64,000 nucleotides of DNA from Bombyx mori (GCF_030269925.1 NC_085124.1:11718001-11782000), one strand, 5' to 3'. Positions 24,453-36,072 are shown, counted from the first letter of the stretch. Numbers and translations: made by a program. Notes: a model not told the origin generated them from the sequence alone.

Positions 24453-26975
24453 ACTGAGGGTAATGTGGGTAGGCGGTAAATTGGAAATTTAATATATCGC
24501 CAACCTTGACAAAACGCGGTTACTTGGAACTTTAAAAAATATGTATTACCAACCTTGATAAAACTAAACAAAATTAAATTACTCACATCAAGGAGTGAAA
24601 TTTTATTCTGTTTAAGCGACATTTCGCTTAACACGCGACATTTATCTTTGTAATTGAAGGTTCATTTTATTTGGTATTAGCATCAACAGTTTTATGTTTT
24701 TAATTGAACTTCAATTAAGTTTATTCCATTCAAATAGCTGAAGAAGTTTTTTTGTTATGATATTTTTTACAAATTTTAAACTTTAGATGTCTCTCCTGTA
24801 AAGTTGCAAAAATGTTGCTTAAACCAAATAGCCAATTCACCCTTGATGTATCATTGTAATACGCAGAGTTTGAACACCTCTGTTTAAATATCACATGGAG
24901 GAAATATTCACGAAAAAATACTAACATAAAAATTTTATCTTTTATCACCCTGTATAGTAATTGTAAAAGGAGTATTTTTTTTACGAAAACAAACGTTTTT
25001 GTGGAACAATTCGAAAAACGTTTTGTAGTTGAACTATTAACAGAATTTAATGAGAAATGATTGTAACATACGTTTAAGTAGAAGATTGTTTAACATAAAT
25101 TAGATCATACCGTCATAAATGTCTACATACTGTATCTATGTCATGTAATATACAGGATGTGTTCGATCGATTCCCGAAAGCGAAGATAAAATTGGTGATA
25201 AGCTAGATCTAAAAAAAAGCACGAAAACAGTTCCGAAAGTGTTTTACACAGCACGCAATGTAATTTCGATAGTCAATTGACGCGCGGAAACAACGGTTTC
25301 GAAAGTTAAGCGGGGAGGCGGGTACTTTTCGTTTCATTGCTGGTTCTCAAAAATCACAAGAACGTGTATTAATAATTTCCGTTTACGTCGGTATAACGAT
25401 TTAAGTCCACTTCAACTTCGGGAATGTTCTTTATGAACCCTGTACGTATGATATGCAGAAATTGGGTAGTTTTATTTTGGTGTCCCTCTCAGCGCGGGAT
25501 AAGTTAATTTGTAAATCTTTATCGCCAAAACTATGTTAATTTCAATGGTTGTCACAAAGCATTTAGTTTTAGTTTATTGTTTGTTCGCTTAAGAATTCGA
25601 TTTTATTGCCAATTATTACCATAGCACAATTTAAAGGGAAATTGTAAAAATATTATGTTCTATACAATTTGAAGTAAGCGTCTGTGATATGATTTGTTAT
25701 GGAAACGAAATGCTTAACTTCTTCGTGTTGTAACAACATTACAGGGTGCAACTAAAACCTTGACCGAACCATGAGGGAGGTATTTAGCTCTGACTTGATT
25801 CTATTCAAGTAATATATAGAGAAGAATAAAAACTTTGAAAACAAGTGGCATGCGAATATCATTTCCTCTAAGTCTGTAAAATTCATTAAAATATTTATCG
25901 TATACAAATTTAAGGTAAGGTAAAAAATATTTATTCGATAATAGGCAAGAACGAGCAAAATAAAATCAGAGCGATTGTCTTTTTAAAATTAGACATAGAT
26001 AAATAGGCGAACTTTACATAAAAAATTAATACGAACGTAGCTAATATGAATGTTGAACAATTATATTTTTGTCTTCCCAGACAAAATAATAAGAAAAGAA
26101 AATTAAATTAATTTCAATGATCAAATGAATTAAGTGATAGTGAAGTATTTTTCATTTTATGCTGTAGCTATAGAAACCCATTCATGATTATCGCAAACTG
26201 TATGAAAATGAAGTTTCTTGGATATTCTGGTGCGCCTTCTGACGTAGGTACGTTGATGGTACTGTGATAGAAACATTTCTTTAAAGCGCCAAAATTATAT
26301 TTCATCTAGAATTCTATCTAGAGAACGGCTTAGGGATGCATAGAGGTCATACAATTTAAAAAGTGCTGCTCAATTCTAATAGTTTATATAATCGCTTTAC
26401 AGGAAATGAACGTAAACATTTTGTGAAATTATTATTTTAATATGTAATAGTTAGATTTTATTTTATTACACAAGCCTTTACATGCCTCTCTTGGTTTGAA
26501 CAGGGTTTTTGTTCCACCATGTGCAATTTACGCTGCAAGATTGAAAGTGATATTCGTTTATTATACTAACATTTAACTGCCATTTTCAAATTTCAAGTAT
26601 TTTATATTACTTTAATGGAAGCTATGGATTCAGTTTGGCCATACAAAGGCGTGTTTAAATCCACGTATCGTAAACATGATACATTAATAAAAATAACAGC
26701 GACATGTTATTTTAATACACTGATTGTTAGGCCATTTGTGCCAAAATATTTGGAAAATGATATGTTGATTGGAAAAAAAATTGTATACATTTCATTTGGG
26801 TTAGAATTATGGAAGAATTTCAGATAATACCTAAGACACGGTATTACGATGTTGTTTTAACTGACTTGTAATCAAGGTTTTTAACTTTTGTTAGTCGTCT
26901 TCTAACATAGAAAATATACAATTGGACATATAAATATTGTTTTATTTTAATGGTTTCGTATTTTTTCCTGATCAT
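24453..26975. other. TBCEL-REV1 intergenic region
   Basis: AT-rich. It should contain the TBCEL 3'UTR, but no polyadenylation signal stands out. A short block at 24600-24850 resembles 37430-37610 (acgcgacatttacctttgtaat, catgtctcacctgtaaagtt), so an unclassified repeat is present. No gene. Confidence 0.45.
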
Positions 26976-27083
26976 ATGCGACTGTTACGCGAGAGCTCTA
27001 CACGATTTCAACGGATGATGACCACTGGCATCTCTGGTGAAGGCGAAGCTGACGAGAGCAGTGCGAGTGATGTGATCCATAAG
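26976..27083 (+). other. Candidate orphan coding exon (36 codons, unassigned)
   Basis: An open stretch with an ATG at 26976 encodes MRLLRESSTRFQRMMTTGIS followed by an acidic Ser-rich segment, and ends at an AAG|GTTTGT donor-like site at 27083/27084 in phase 0. It is less AT-rich than its surroundings. I do not recognise the protein, and no partner exon is visible before CENP-M at 31241. It could be the first coding exon of a + strand gene whose other exons are too short to see, an untranslated exon, or chance. Confidence 0.2.
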
Positions 27084-27319
27084 GTTTGTTATGAAGACAA
27101 GAATAAAAATAATTTTTAACTTTTCATTTCGCGTTTATTATTTCCAAAGTTTCAGATACTACAGGTTGCCGTGATCACAATTAGTGTTATTTTGCCAACA
27201 CGTAGATATTGCGCTATCTACCGTCAATATTTTTTTATAAAAGGATATTACCTTTACGTATCTTTTATGGGCGAGAGTGTTCTCGTCTGTTCATGCGCAA
27301 GTTATTCCTTCCATTTAAT

Positions 27320-30049
27320 TCAGGTTGCGTCAATATGTAACCTTGTCCCGTAAATAGCTATCATAGCATTCTGGACTTGTTCGACAACATGGCAATACAC
27401 ATCCAGCCAGACTTGACTACCAATTTCCTCAGTCCTTCTGCTTAAAAAGTTTATCAATATTTCGACTTTGTCAATTTCTTTTTTAATTACCATCTCTCTC
27501 ATATACTCTGCTATCATTCTGATATCGCAACTTAGAGGTTTTTGGCCACTGTCTAACCAAGCTCTCAGTAATTCTCTCGCTTTATTCCACGGCAGACCTA
27601 AGAGGCCTTCCGTTTTTTCAACTTTAATTTTTGTTTCTTTGAGTGAATTTTGTGGTTTCATCATTGGATTCTTGAATGGTGTATCTCTGGCTTCTACTCC
27701 GGATTTACTTATGGCACGTTTTTTTTCTTTTTGTTCTAAAGTAAGTGCCTTGGGTGGTCTTCCTCGTCTTTTCCCTGGTGGTGATTTAGTTTTATCAGTT
27801 GTTGGAGATTTTTTCTTTAGCCTAGAATTTTTCAATTGAAGTTGTTTATTTTCATTGTTCTCTAAGTTTATTTTGTTTGAAACAACTTCAGTTTTGGATT
27901 CTCTTTTGATATTTATGATTGTTGGTTTGTTACAAAGAAATTTACTGATGGCACCTTTACTTTGCTGTTTAATAATTAGCACCAATTTTGTTACTTGTAT
28001 TCCAACACCTCTCATTTCTTTAGCATCTACATTTATTTTTTTAAATATCTCAATAGTTTCCTGGGTTAGCACTTCAACATCATTAGTAGCTGCAGGTAGA
28101 TTATTTGATTTATTAATGACATTACAATATCCATGACCCATAAACTTTGCAGTCTCAACTGGTGCTTCTTCAGCCCTGACCATCAACTTCAAAGTTATAC
28201 ATTTTCCTAAAACTTTAAATTGCTGCATTCTTGAATGTACCTCAGCAGACAACTGTTTCAAAAATTCAATAGCTTGATCATTATTTTCGAATCTAATACC
28301 ATAGTTAACTTCAGCAGAAACTGATTTTCGCACAGTGTGAAATGCTAAAGCATTTTGGCCACGACCTCTGCATTGATCAAACAGTTGTGCTCCAGTTTTA
28401 GTGCCCAAATGGCATTTTAATGTGGCTAAAGATAAACTCTGTAATGTTCCACAAGTTGTATGCCCCAATAACTCCAATTTCTGTGATATTTGTCTACCGA
28501 CACCTGGTAAGTCTTTGAGATTGATTTCATACATGAAATCCTGTACCAGATCTGCAGTTAGAAAGAACTGGCCATCAGGCTTAGCTTTTTTGGTGGCCAA
28601 CCTTGCTTGTAACCGATTTCCTCCAAATCCTGTTGAACAAGGACATCCAGTTTTTGTTTTAATCTCTTCTCTCAAAATTGTAGCAAAATCCTGCACATTC
28701 ATGTTCATATCTTTCAATAGTTCTGTACAGTCAACATACATCTCATCACATGAGACTGCTTCTATGTCTAATGTATACTGGGCTACAGTATTGTATAAAG
28801 TATAAGCCACTTCTTTGTAACCCTCAAAATCATATGGAATGGTTTGTAAATCAGGACACAATCTTAACGCTACACCCATAAACATACCATTACCAACTCC
28901 CCTGGCCCTAGCTTCATATGAACATGATGCTATCTCACTCATGGACCCAAATTTACTCTCCTCATCTCCAATATTATCAACTCTAGTTTCAATTTCCAAT
29001 TCTTGACCCTGTAACCCAGTGTCTTTCACAAGTTTTTTGGCCTGTTTCTGTTTATACAAATTAAATTCTGCATTCCTGTCTACACCAGATCTTTTGATGT
29101 GCGGTATTCCTCCTTTAGAATGCGTCACAGCTACAGGTTTACCTCTCAACTCTGGCCTATTACGTAGCCCAACTGACACAAAAAAACAATCCATATCAAT
29201 ATGCATTATTGTTTTTCCTTTTTCAAAGACTAATTGCGATAATCGATTATTTGATGATTTAATTATGTCCTTCAGATTTTGTCTTGCGGGAAATACAAAA
29301 TTACTTTGTTCTCTCAAATCATTCACATACTGCTTGAAACATGCACCCAATTGTGAAATATGATGTAGCCTTGAGTTGTTGTAGAACTCAGAAATAAAGT
29401 TGGGATCTGCTGCAGTTTTTGTGACCTGCAACTTTTCCGGATTTATCTCATTTCCAGTTCCATTAATACTGTTTTGGCACATTTGTTTTGTTGTATTTAT
29501 TGTACTTTTTTTTAAATTTATAGAATTGAAATAATCGTTGTTTACTATTGTATCTTTATTTTCAATTAAAGTTTCTTTGAGTGAACTATATTTCGTTTCA
29601 TCTATATCTTTGTCATTTGTCACTCTCTTTGTGAAGTTTAACACTCTTTGTGTTCTTGAATGTCCAAAAAGCAAGTAATTCCTGTAATCTAGTAACTTTT
29701 TCGCTTTAATGCTATCAGTTATCCATTCAGGCTTAACCACCCTCGCTAAAGACATATTCTTCACTTTCGTATCTGGCAAATTTGTGGCGATAATGAAATC
29801 TTCGTTTCTTTGATAAGTGTGATAAACACCGCCGTGTTTGGACATTAAACACTTAAGTTCATCTGCTGAAGGTATAGTAAATCCATTTACAAATATATTA
29901 ATACCAGTGAAAATATTCGAAAGAATTTCTTCTTTTGCGGTAACTGAAGTAAACTGATTTTCCAGTTTCGCAATTTTGGCTTGCATATAGCCTCCCCATG
30001 CCTCGAACCCATTGTCGGGGAAATTATCATCACGTTTATTTCGACTCAT
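27320..30049 (-). CDS. REV1: DNA repair protein REV1 (Y-family dCMP transferase), single exon
   Basis: A 909-residue uninterrupted frame. Residues about 45-130 are a BRCT domain (IFVNGFTIPSADELK, VVKPEWITDSI). Residues 226-232 (SRLHHIS) hold Arg227, the equivalent of the arginine that templates dCTP in REV1 enzymes. The polymerase core runs from about 280: MHIDMDCFFVSVG carries the first metal ligand Asp285, and AVSCDEMYVD carries Asp435/Glu436. DLPGVGRQIS near 513 is the helix-hairpin-helix, and 575-695 is the little finger (KSVSAEVNYGIRF, APVETAKFMGHG). Residues 759-767 (GKRRGRPPK) resemble an AT-hook. Residues 815-905 match the REV1 C-terminal domain that binds other translesion polymerases and REV7. 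The nuclear role is insertion of dCMP opposite abasic sites and scaffolding of lesion bypass. No ubiquitin-binding motif is recognisable between 700 and 815. The first ATG of the frame is used. It converges with TBCEL and diverges from the gene at 31241. Confidence 0.97.
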   Translation of the reverse strand: MSRNKRDDNFPDNGFEAWGGYMQAKIAKLENQFTSVTAKEEILSNIFTGINIFVNGFTIPSADELKCLMSKHGGVYHTYQRNEDFIIATNLPDTKVKNMSLARVVKPEWITDSIKAKKLLDYRNYLLFGHSRTQRVLNFTKRVTNDKDIDETKYSSLKETLIENKDTIVNNDYFNSINLKKSTINTTKQMCQNSINGTGNEINPEKLQVTKTAADPNFISEFYNNSRLHHISQLGACFKQYVNDLREQSNFVFPARQNLKDIIKSSNNRLSQLVFEKGKTIMHIDMDCFFVSVGLRNRPELRGKPVAVTHSKGGIPHIKRSGVDRNAEFNLYKQKQAKKLVKDTGLQGQELEIETRVDNIGDEESKFGSMSEIASCSYEARARGVGNGMFMGVALRLCPDLQTIPYDFEGYKEVAYTLYNTVAQYTLDIEAVSCDEMYVDCTELLKDMNMNVQDFATILREEIKTKTGCPCSTGFGGNRLQARLATKKAKPDGQFFLTADLVQDFMYEINLKDLPGVGRQISQKLELLGHTTCGTLQSLSLATLKCHLGTKTGAQLFDQCRGRGQNALAFHTVRKSVSAEVNYGIRFENNDQAIEFLKQLSAEVHSRMQQFKVLGKCITLKLMVRAEEAPVETAKFMGHGYCNVINKSNNLPAATNDVEVLTQETIEIFKKINVDAKEMRGVGIQVTKLVLIIKQQSKGAISKFLCNKPTIINIKRESKTEVVSNKINLENNENKQLQLKNSRLKKKSPTTDKTKSPPGKRRGRPPKALTLEQKEKKRAISKSGVEARDTPFKNPMMKPQNSLKETKIKVEKTEGLLGLPWNKARELLRAWLDSGQKPLSCDIRMIAEYMREMVIKKEIDKVEILINFLSRRTEEIGSQVWLDVYCHVVEQVQNAMIAIYGTRLHIDAT

Positions 30050-31240
30050 TTATTATAAATAAAAATAAGGCTTGAGCTGATCACGTCATGAAATTAATAT
30101 CACAGTAACGAGGAAAGTAGCCATAAATTGATTGGTCTTTCATTTGTTTATTGTTGTTAAATGTGTATTTATTGTATTGTTGTTTATTTAAAAAAACAGT
30201 AGGTAAGGTAGGTATTTGTGCTTAAACTTTATTTACGTAATAACAGTTTTTTTTTAATTGGCGCGTAGGTTTTTTTTAAAGGAATTTTATGACCTGGTGA
30301 CTAAAACCTTTAAGTCATGTCTTATTTTAATTTATATTCTTATTTTTATGAAAAATGATATTATGGAGTGAAATGAAATGAAGATGATTAATTAGAGAAA
30401 CTAATCGACTGGGATGAAATTAAATGAAATTAATTGAGGGGAATTAATATGGGATTAAATATAATCTCACTAAAATGTGGTCATTTACTAAGATTTTTTC
30501 AGTGGACTTTTTGGAGGATCCCGAGAAGTTACGTCTAGCGGCTTTGTTTCATTTTCCCACATTTGTGCACTTTCACAGATATTAAACAGTTAATAAACCA
30601 CCATTATTACAAATTTATCCCAGAAGAAACACTAAATAGACAAAATAAAACGAATCACACAACTTCACTCCTCGCATTCCCGCCAAAAAGTCCTGATAGG
30701 TAGGTATGTTGAACAAAACATAGATAATACTTATTATTTAAGAACAAAACTAGATGTACCTACCGTACGCCGTGGTTTCATACGTGGTTAATTTGAAATT
30801 CTTGATTCAGAAAATGGAAGTTTGCATTTACCCAGCATAAACTGTCGATTTTTATGTATTTTGCTCCGTAAAATCACAAATGAGTGAACAGTCTATCATA
30901 TTTCTCATAATGTTGATATCGATTTTTCATGGACATTTATATGTCCATTCATAATTCATGAATGACATTGACAGTAAATGTCGTTATGTTTAACAACCAT
31001 ATCTGCAATTCTACAGATTTCTATTGACAATTGTGCTAATATAGGCCACAATACATTAAACTGTGGTTGGAAATAGTTCAAACTATAAATAAACCTATTT
31101 CACTAACAGTAAATAGTTCAATACGGAGAGTACATATTAATATAAGTAGACACTACAAGTTGAAGCCTGAGTTTCAATGTAAAAATATCGAAACTAAATC
31201 AGTGTGATTAATAGACCACATTGTTTTTATTCAACGGAAA
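30050..31240. promoter_or_regulatory. Divergent REV1/CENP-M intergenic region
   Basis: The two start codons face away from each other across 1.19 kb, so this stretch must hold both promoters. Positions 30270-30694 are occupied by a copy of the 0.4 kb dispersed repeat. The remainder is AT-rich. A short inverted repeat lies at about 30927-30965, where tggacat, atgtcca and attcatgaat occur close together. No TATA box or CpG-dense block can be singled out by eye. Confidence 0.4.
30270..30694 (+). repeat. 0.4 kb dispersed repeat, copy 2
   Basis: 'ttttatgacctggtgac' to 'gcattcccgccaaaaagtcct', lying between the divergent REV1 and CENP-M genes. Confidence 0.75.
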
Positions 31241-31783
31241 ATGTCACTACTGGAAGAAGATGCAGTTATTGCTCCATGGGTTGGACCTATGAGTGCCAAA
31301 AATAGTTTAACAGCAATAGTTCTTTCTTTGAATGTTGAAGTAATCGAAAAGGTATCGGAAGCATTATCAGAAGTTCATAAGAAAAGTCGTTTTCGATGGA
31401 AATTGGTGGTTCTGCGTTCATTTCACTTAGAAGAAGTTGTTAAACAATCTGATCTAACTGGTAGAGTAGCCATTGACTTTGTGATTATTGCATTAGACAC
31501 AAGCAGATTATTTTGTTTGGAGTGGGCTAAGAAAGAGTTAAGTCAAGTGCATCCTGATCTGAGAAGGCGGCGAGTAGTTCTCGTAAATACTAGTGGACTA
31601 CCTGTGAATGCTATGGCAATTACTGCAGGTGAATTAATAAACTTTTATACAGAGAATAATGTTGATTTATTAACTGCCGATATTTCTAATACAGAAAATA
31701 CAACATTATTAGCCCAGAAATTACTGAAATATATGGAAGTGTCAATAGGTGTAAGGACTGGTATTCCTAATATAAATGTGTGA
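31241..31783 (+). CDS. CENPM: Probable centromere protein M (CENP-M), single exon
   Basis: 180 residues, the same length as human CENP-M. CENP-M is a small-GTPase-like fold without GTPase activity in the CENP-H/I/K/M part of the constitutive centromere-associated network. The sequence shows alternating hydrophobic strands typical of a Ras-like core: TAIVLSLN (24-31), KLVVLRSF (54-61), DFVIIALD (79-86), RVVLVNTSG (111-119) and DLLTADIS (142-149). There is no P-loop GxxxxGK[ST], as expected for the pseudo-GTPase. Residues 75-180 can be aligned by eye along the human protein: [12 protein letters not shown] against the human strand beginning RIDLIVF, then a LRHVDASF-like stretch, then an ending of RTGIPNINV where human has HVPGVSALNL. 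Identity is low, so this is a fold-level and length-level call. The ATG at 31241 is the only sensible start. The gene diverges from REV1, with 1.19 kb between the two starts. The alternative is an unrelated small Ras-like protein. Confidence 0.68.
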
Positions 31784-32121
31784 AGTGAAAATAGTAAATA
31801 AGAATATTATGATTTATATTAAATTGAAAACTGGAATTGAGTTTATACATTGAATAGAGCAAAAATTTTATTCACAAGTGTATTGTCTGTTCAAGTTCAA
31901 TAACAATGCTCTAGAAATAATTAGATGTGCCAAAAGGGTGTAAATCTTGCAAGCTATGAGATGGGTAGATAATATTTTATAAACTTTATTGTAAAAAAAC
32001 AATGATATCTAGAAATGTAATGTTGTGGAAATATTACACTACAGATATCCAGCTTCCTACTCTGCATATTAATTCAAAATTATAATTTTTGTTTGAATGT
32101 AAACAAGGTATTAAAATTAAA

Positions 32122-32397
32122 TGAGTCGTCTATTATCAAAGGAGGCAATCTGTGCATTTGGACAAAAAAAAAATTGATATGTCAATACAGATTGATTTGA
32201 ATATAATCGTCTCCTTCAAAGAATACGGTTCAAAACCTGCATTAAATAAAGGTTAATAGTTAACCTATTATTTATCTAAGATGTCGTTCCGAAGAGTTTT
32301 GTGACTGCCAATGGAATACAAAGTCAATAATTCGTTTTTCTGATTTACCAATTATTGTCCAAAAGTCAGATTGCCGGCTTTGATAATAGTCGACTCA
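32122..32397. mobile_element. TIR MITE (TGAGTCGTCTATTATCA), copy 1
   Basis: A 276 bp element with terminal inverted repeats TGAGTCGTCTATTATCA / TGATAATAGTCGACTCA (one mismatch) and no coding capacity. A second copy is at 51947-52223. It sits downstream of CENP-M. Confidence 0.8.
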
Positions 32398-35300
32398 AAT
32401 ATTTGTTGAAAAGAACAAATTGATTGATGCCTTATTATTTTTTAATTGTTTGCACTCATTTTTCTGCAAACTAATTTCTGTAAAAAAATTAAAGCTTTGT
32501 TTTTTAAATATCTCTATACATGTTCTTTTCTCTGGTGCTACGAAATCCGGAAATGAAAACAAGACACCAGAAGAACTGACAGGGAATCAAATCCTCCATT
32601 ATGCAAAAGTTAGGGTCACTAGCACTCATGAAACAATACAAGTTTGAATTACAGTATAACCTATATGTGAAAACAGTATCTGTGGTACAATGCATAAGGT
32701 GTTTGTAATTATGTTGTAGTTATGCAATCAACATTGTTGTATTCTTATCTGATATATACCTAACAATTAGCCTTATATAATTTTTGCCTAGAATTTTATG
32801 AAAAGGTCCTACAGACTTACGCATCTTAAACTTTAAATTTATTTGTAGTTGAATTCAATTAAAAAACAGCTTACATGCACCATTCATTATCAGCTTGTTT
32901 ATGTAGTAGCTGGAGATACCAAAGTTGCAAGACTGTACAGGTGAATACCACCCCTTTGCGTATTCTTGTTGTGAAGTCAGTTAAAACTAGTGTTTTCTCC
33001 ACACATCAAATGTCCCTGGATAGAGAAATCTTCGGTGCTTACGTGTTGCATGTGTTTGTGCGAGCTACAGTTGTCCTCGGCCATTGTATTTTCTAAAAAT
33101 TGTCTCTTTGCTGCTATTTAAACACAGTAAATGTTTATTATATTTTATTATACTTCGATTGTACTACAAAATAATAGGAAGTTCTCTACAATTACAATTA
33201 ATTATATATTACATAAATGTAATAATGAAACAAATTACAGCGGGCTGGTCACGTGTTATGCGACAGTCACATTATTGTAGCATTTAGGTAAGTATAAAAA
33301 TAAAATCATACACAATTATTTTTAGGGTGATGTCTGAAATAACAGGTATTGTATTATGTCCTATAACTAAACGAAATACTGCTCATTTACTAACTGTAAA
33401 CTATAAATAACATCATTAAATGATAAAAGAAAATTATAAAAATCAAATCGTTAAATCAAATTACGAAATTCCATACTTCAAATCATACTCATTACACTCT
33501 GATCATTTCAAATATAATTATGTACCTATAAAAGTTGTATCTAAGATTAAAGTCACAGGTGTGACTCTTTAAAATAAACGTATACAAAAAAGTTTAAGGT
33601 TATGCAATATCACAACTAAACAGTCTGTTTGTGCAGACAAATAAATATAGTCACATAAAGATATAAATCACTAAAACATCTCACAACAGACTAATCACTG
33701 CTCCAAACGTGTGAAGTCCATGAGACGTGGAGTTAGTTTGTTTCAAATATTTTTTACTAGTACTGTACAACTCATCTTTACGTGCAAAATAGGACTTCAT
33801 ATTTGGAACAGATAATAATGCCGAAATTTTTGATACTCATAAAAATATGAATTTTTTTTGAAAGGACTAACTATTCTAATTTTTTTATCAGCTTGTTTAT
33901 TGGCAAGAATACACCATTTTTTGCCTTTTGGTTTTATTGGTTATTACACGAAAACATGATTGCTAATATTGTTTGTATTAGAAGCGCATAGTGTACTGGT
34001 TTTGTCGTATTTACTTCAACCAACATAATTTTTCTCAAATTATTGCAAATGTTTTTAGTAAGCTCTAAGAAACACAAAATTTACATATGTCCCGGCGTTG
34101 CTCTAAGTAAGACTCAAATTCGTTTAAATTGCGGATTTGTTAAAAAAAATGAACTTCTAGAGAAATATTGCACGATTATTATTAAAATGAAAGCATATTA
34201 TAAAAATTAAATGTAAAAAACAATATTATTTTAATAATGTTACATTAATTAAAACAGCTATTGTTGTCCTTGGCTCTAAAATATTGTATTAATCCCTAAA
34301 TGCAATACATTATTTTAATATGAGAATGAAAAAATTAGTGCATAATTAGTGTATAGTACTTATCATATATCATCAGTACTCTCATTTAGTTTGCAAAATT
34401 TTGATCCAGATGTCCACTAACTACACAACTTATTAGCTAATTTCCTGTACTGAAAGATATACAAATTTTAAAATCATGTCACAAGCATTCCACAGTACGT
34501 GCATGAATTTGCATACATTATTTATCCACAAAACAGTGCATAAATATAATGTACACTGGAATGCTGCAGGCTTAGGGTTTAATGCTTCTGCGGAATGCTT
34601 CAAATTTTGTTCATTATTCGTTATTCCAAAAGGCTGAACGCCAGCGTTCAATCACAAGCGTCATATTTCAATTCAAAGCTAAGAAATAATGAGTTTTGAA
34701 ATATGACGAACATTGTGTATATAAAACAAAAATCAAGAGATTCTTCGATATGTGGACGCCGCCAGTCCTCAAGTTTCAATTACCAAAGAGTCAAACGAAA
34801 TATAGGAAAATATATCTAAAATACTGAGATTCGTGATATGTAGCTTTTTAGAGCGTGTGTCTTAGACGATAAGCTACATATTAAGAGCTAAAAACTTCCA
34901 TTGTGTAATTTGGCCAACAGGAAAAGTCCAATAGGTTAGGAATTTTGACATCCAACATTTCTGTGGGCTCACTTTTCACTTCTCGCCACGGTTTCCCCTT
35001 CTGCATAGCTCTTCGCCGCGTGTAGCACCTATTTATAGAAACTGTACATTTCGATCGATTTCACTTAACCTGAAAAAGCGAAATTGTATATATTTAGTGA
35101 CGAGCCTTGCTGCCATGATGCCTTGAGTTCACCACATGCATGTCATGTATTGAAATAATACAGCACAACTTTAAACGATATTTTACTTAATGGCATTGGA
35201 ATACCAAAACACAACGAATGACGTCACCTCGAGACATAAGGTCGAAGTCTCAAACATAACAGCTGTCCCAACCATCAAAACGGAAAGCACTGATAAAGAT

Positions 35301-35657
35301 TGCTTCACGGCCAAAATAAGCTGGATGGTGGCTGGCCTGGATTCTGGCTTGTTTCAAATTAACATTAGTGCTCACTAAGGAACTGAGTTAAAAAAGTTAG
35401 ACTTAGAAGAAAAAATAATTTTGCTGTCGGATGTTGTTAAGTAGTAGCATTAGCTAGAAGACAGAGTCGCAATCTGACAGTGATTTATTAAGACAATCCA
35501 ATACAACTACTACTATCATGTAAGATGCTGTCCTAAAATACTGTTACACTCGATTATATTGTAATTAGTAACACACGTTATGTGGGTCTTCAACTTGTGC
35601 AACTGTTTAGGTCAAGTCAGAATGTTGCTCTCTCATCAAAGTAATTCTAATATTCTC
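32398..35657. other. CENP-M-ATRX intergenic region
   Basis: AT-rich. No gene is supported. 35190-35345 is a highly diverged tRNA-SINE-like stretch (gcttcacggccaaaataag). The rest shows no recognisable structure. Confidence 0.45.
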
Positions 35658-36010
35658 ATTTTTTGGGAACGCGAGGAGTGAAGTTGTGTGATTTGTTTTA
35701 TTTTGTCTATTTAGTGTCCAGGTTTAAATGTGTAATAACGGTAGTTTATTAACTGTTTAATATCTGTGAAAGTGCACAAATGTGGGAAAATCAAATAAAG
35801 CTGCTGGACGTAACTTATAGGGATCCTCCAAAAAGTCCATTGAAAAAATTTCAGTAAATGATCAATCACCATTTTACTGAAATTATATTATATTTCATCC
35901 CTCTCATTTCATTTAATTTCATCCCAGTTGATTAATGTCTCAAATTAATCATCTTCATTTCATTCTTAGTCAAGGTCTTAGTTACCAGCTCATAAAATCC
36001 CTTAAAAAAT
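35658..36010 (-). repeat. 0.4 kb dispersed repeat, inverted copy at the ATRX 3' end
   Basis: Reads as the reverse of 3972-4386, from 'ttttttgggaacgcgagg' to 'ataaaatcccttaaaaaat'. It begins about 60 bp beyond the ATRX stop codon. On the minus strand it supplies AATAAA motifs (TTTATT on +) near 35697 and 35747. Confidence 0.75.
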
Positions 36011-36072
36011 AATCATACTCATTGTATATGAACCAGGCAAATAAAGTCCTGGATGATGGGCCTGACCTGCGG

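Noticed and set aside
27468..29363. Several + strand open frames across REV1
   Set aside because: They are antisense shadows of the REV1 frame.
35190..35378. A 62-codon open frame before the ATRX 3' end
   Set aside because: The sequence is a diverged SINE-like repeat.
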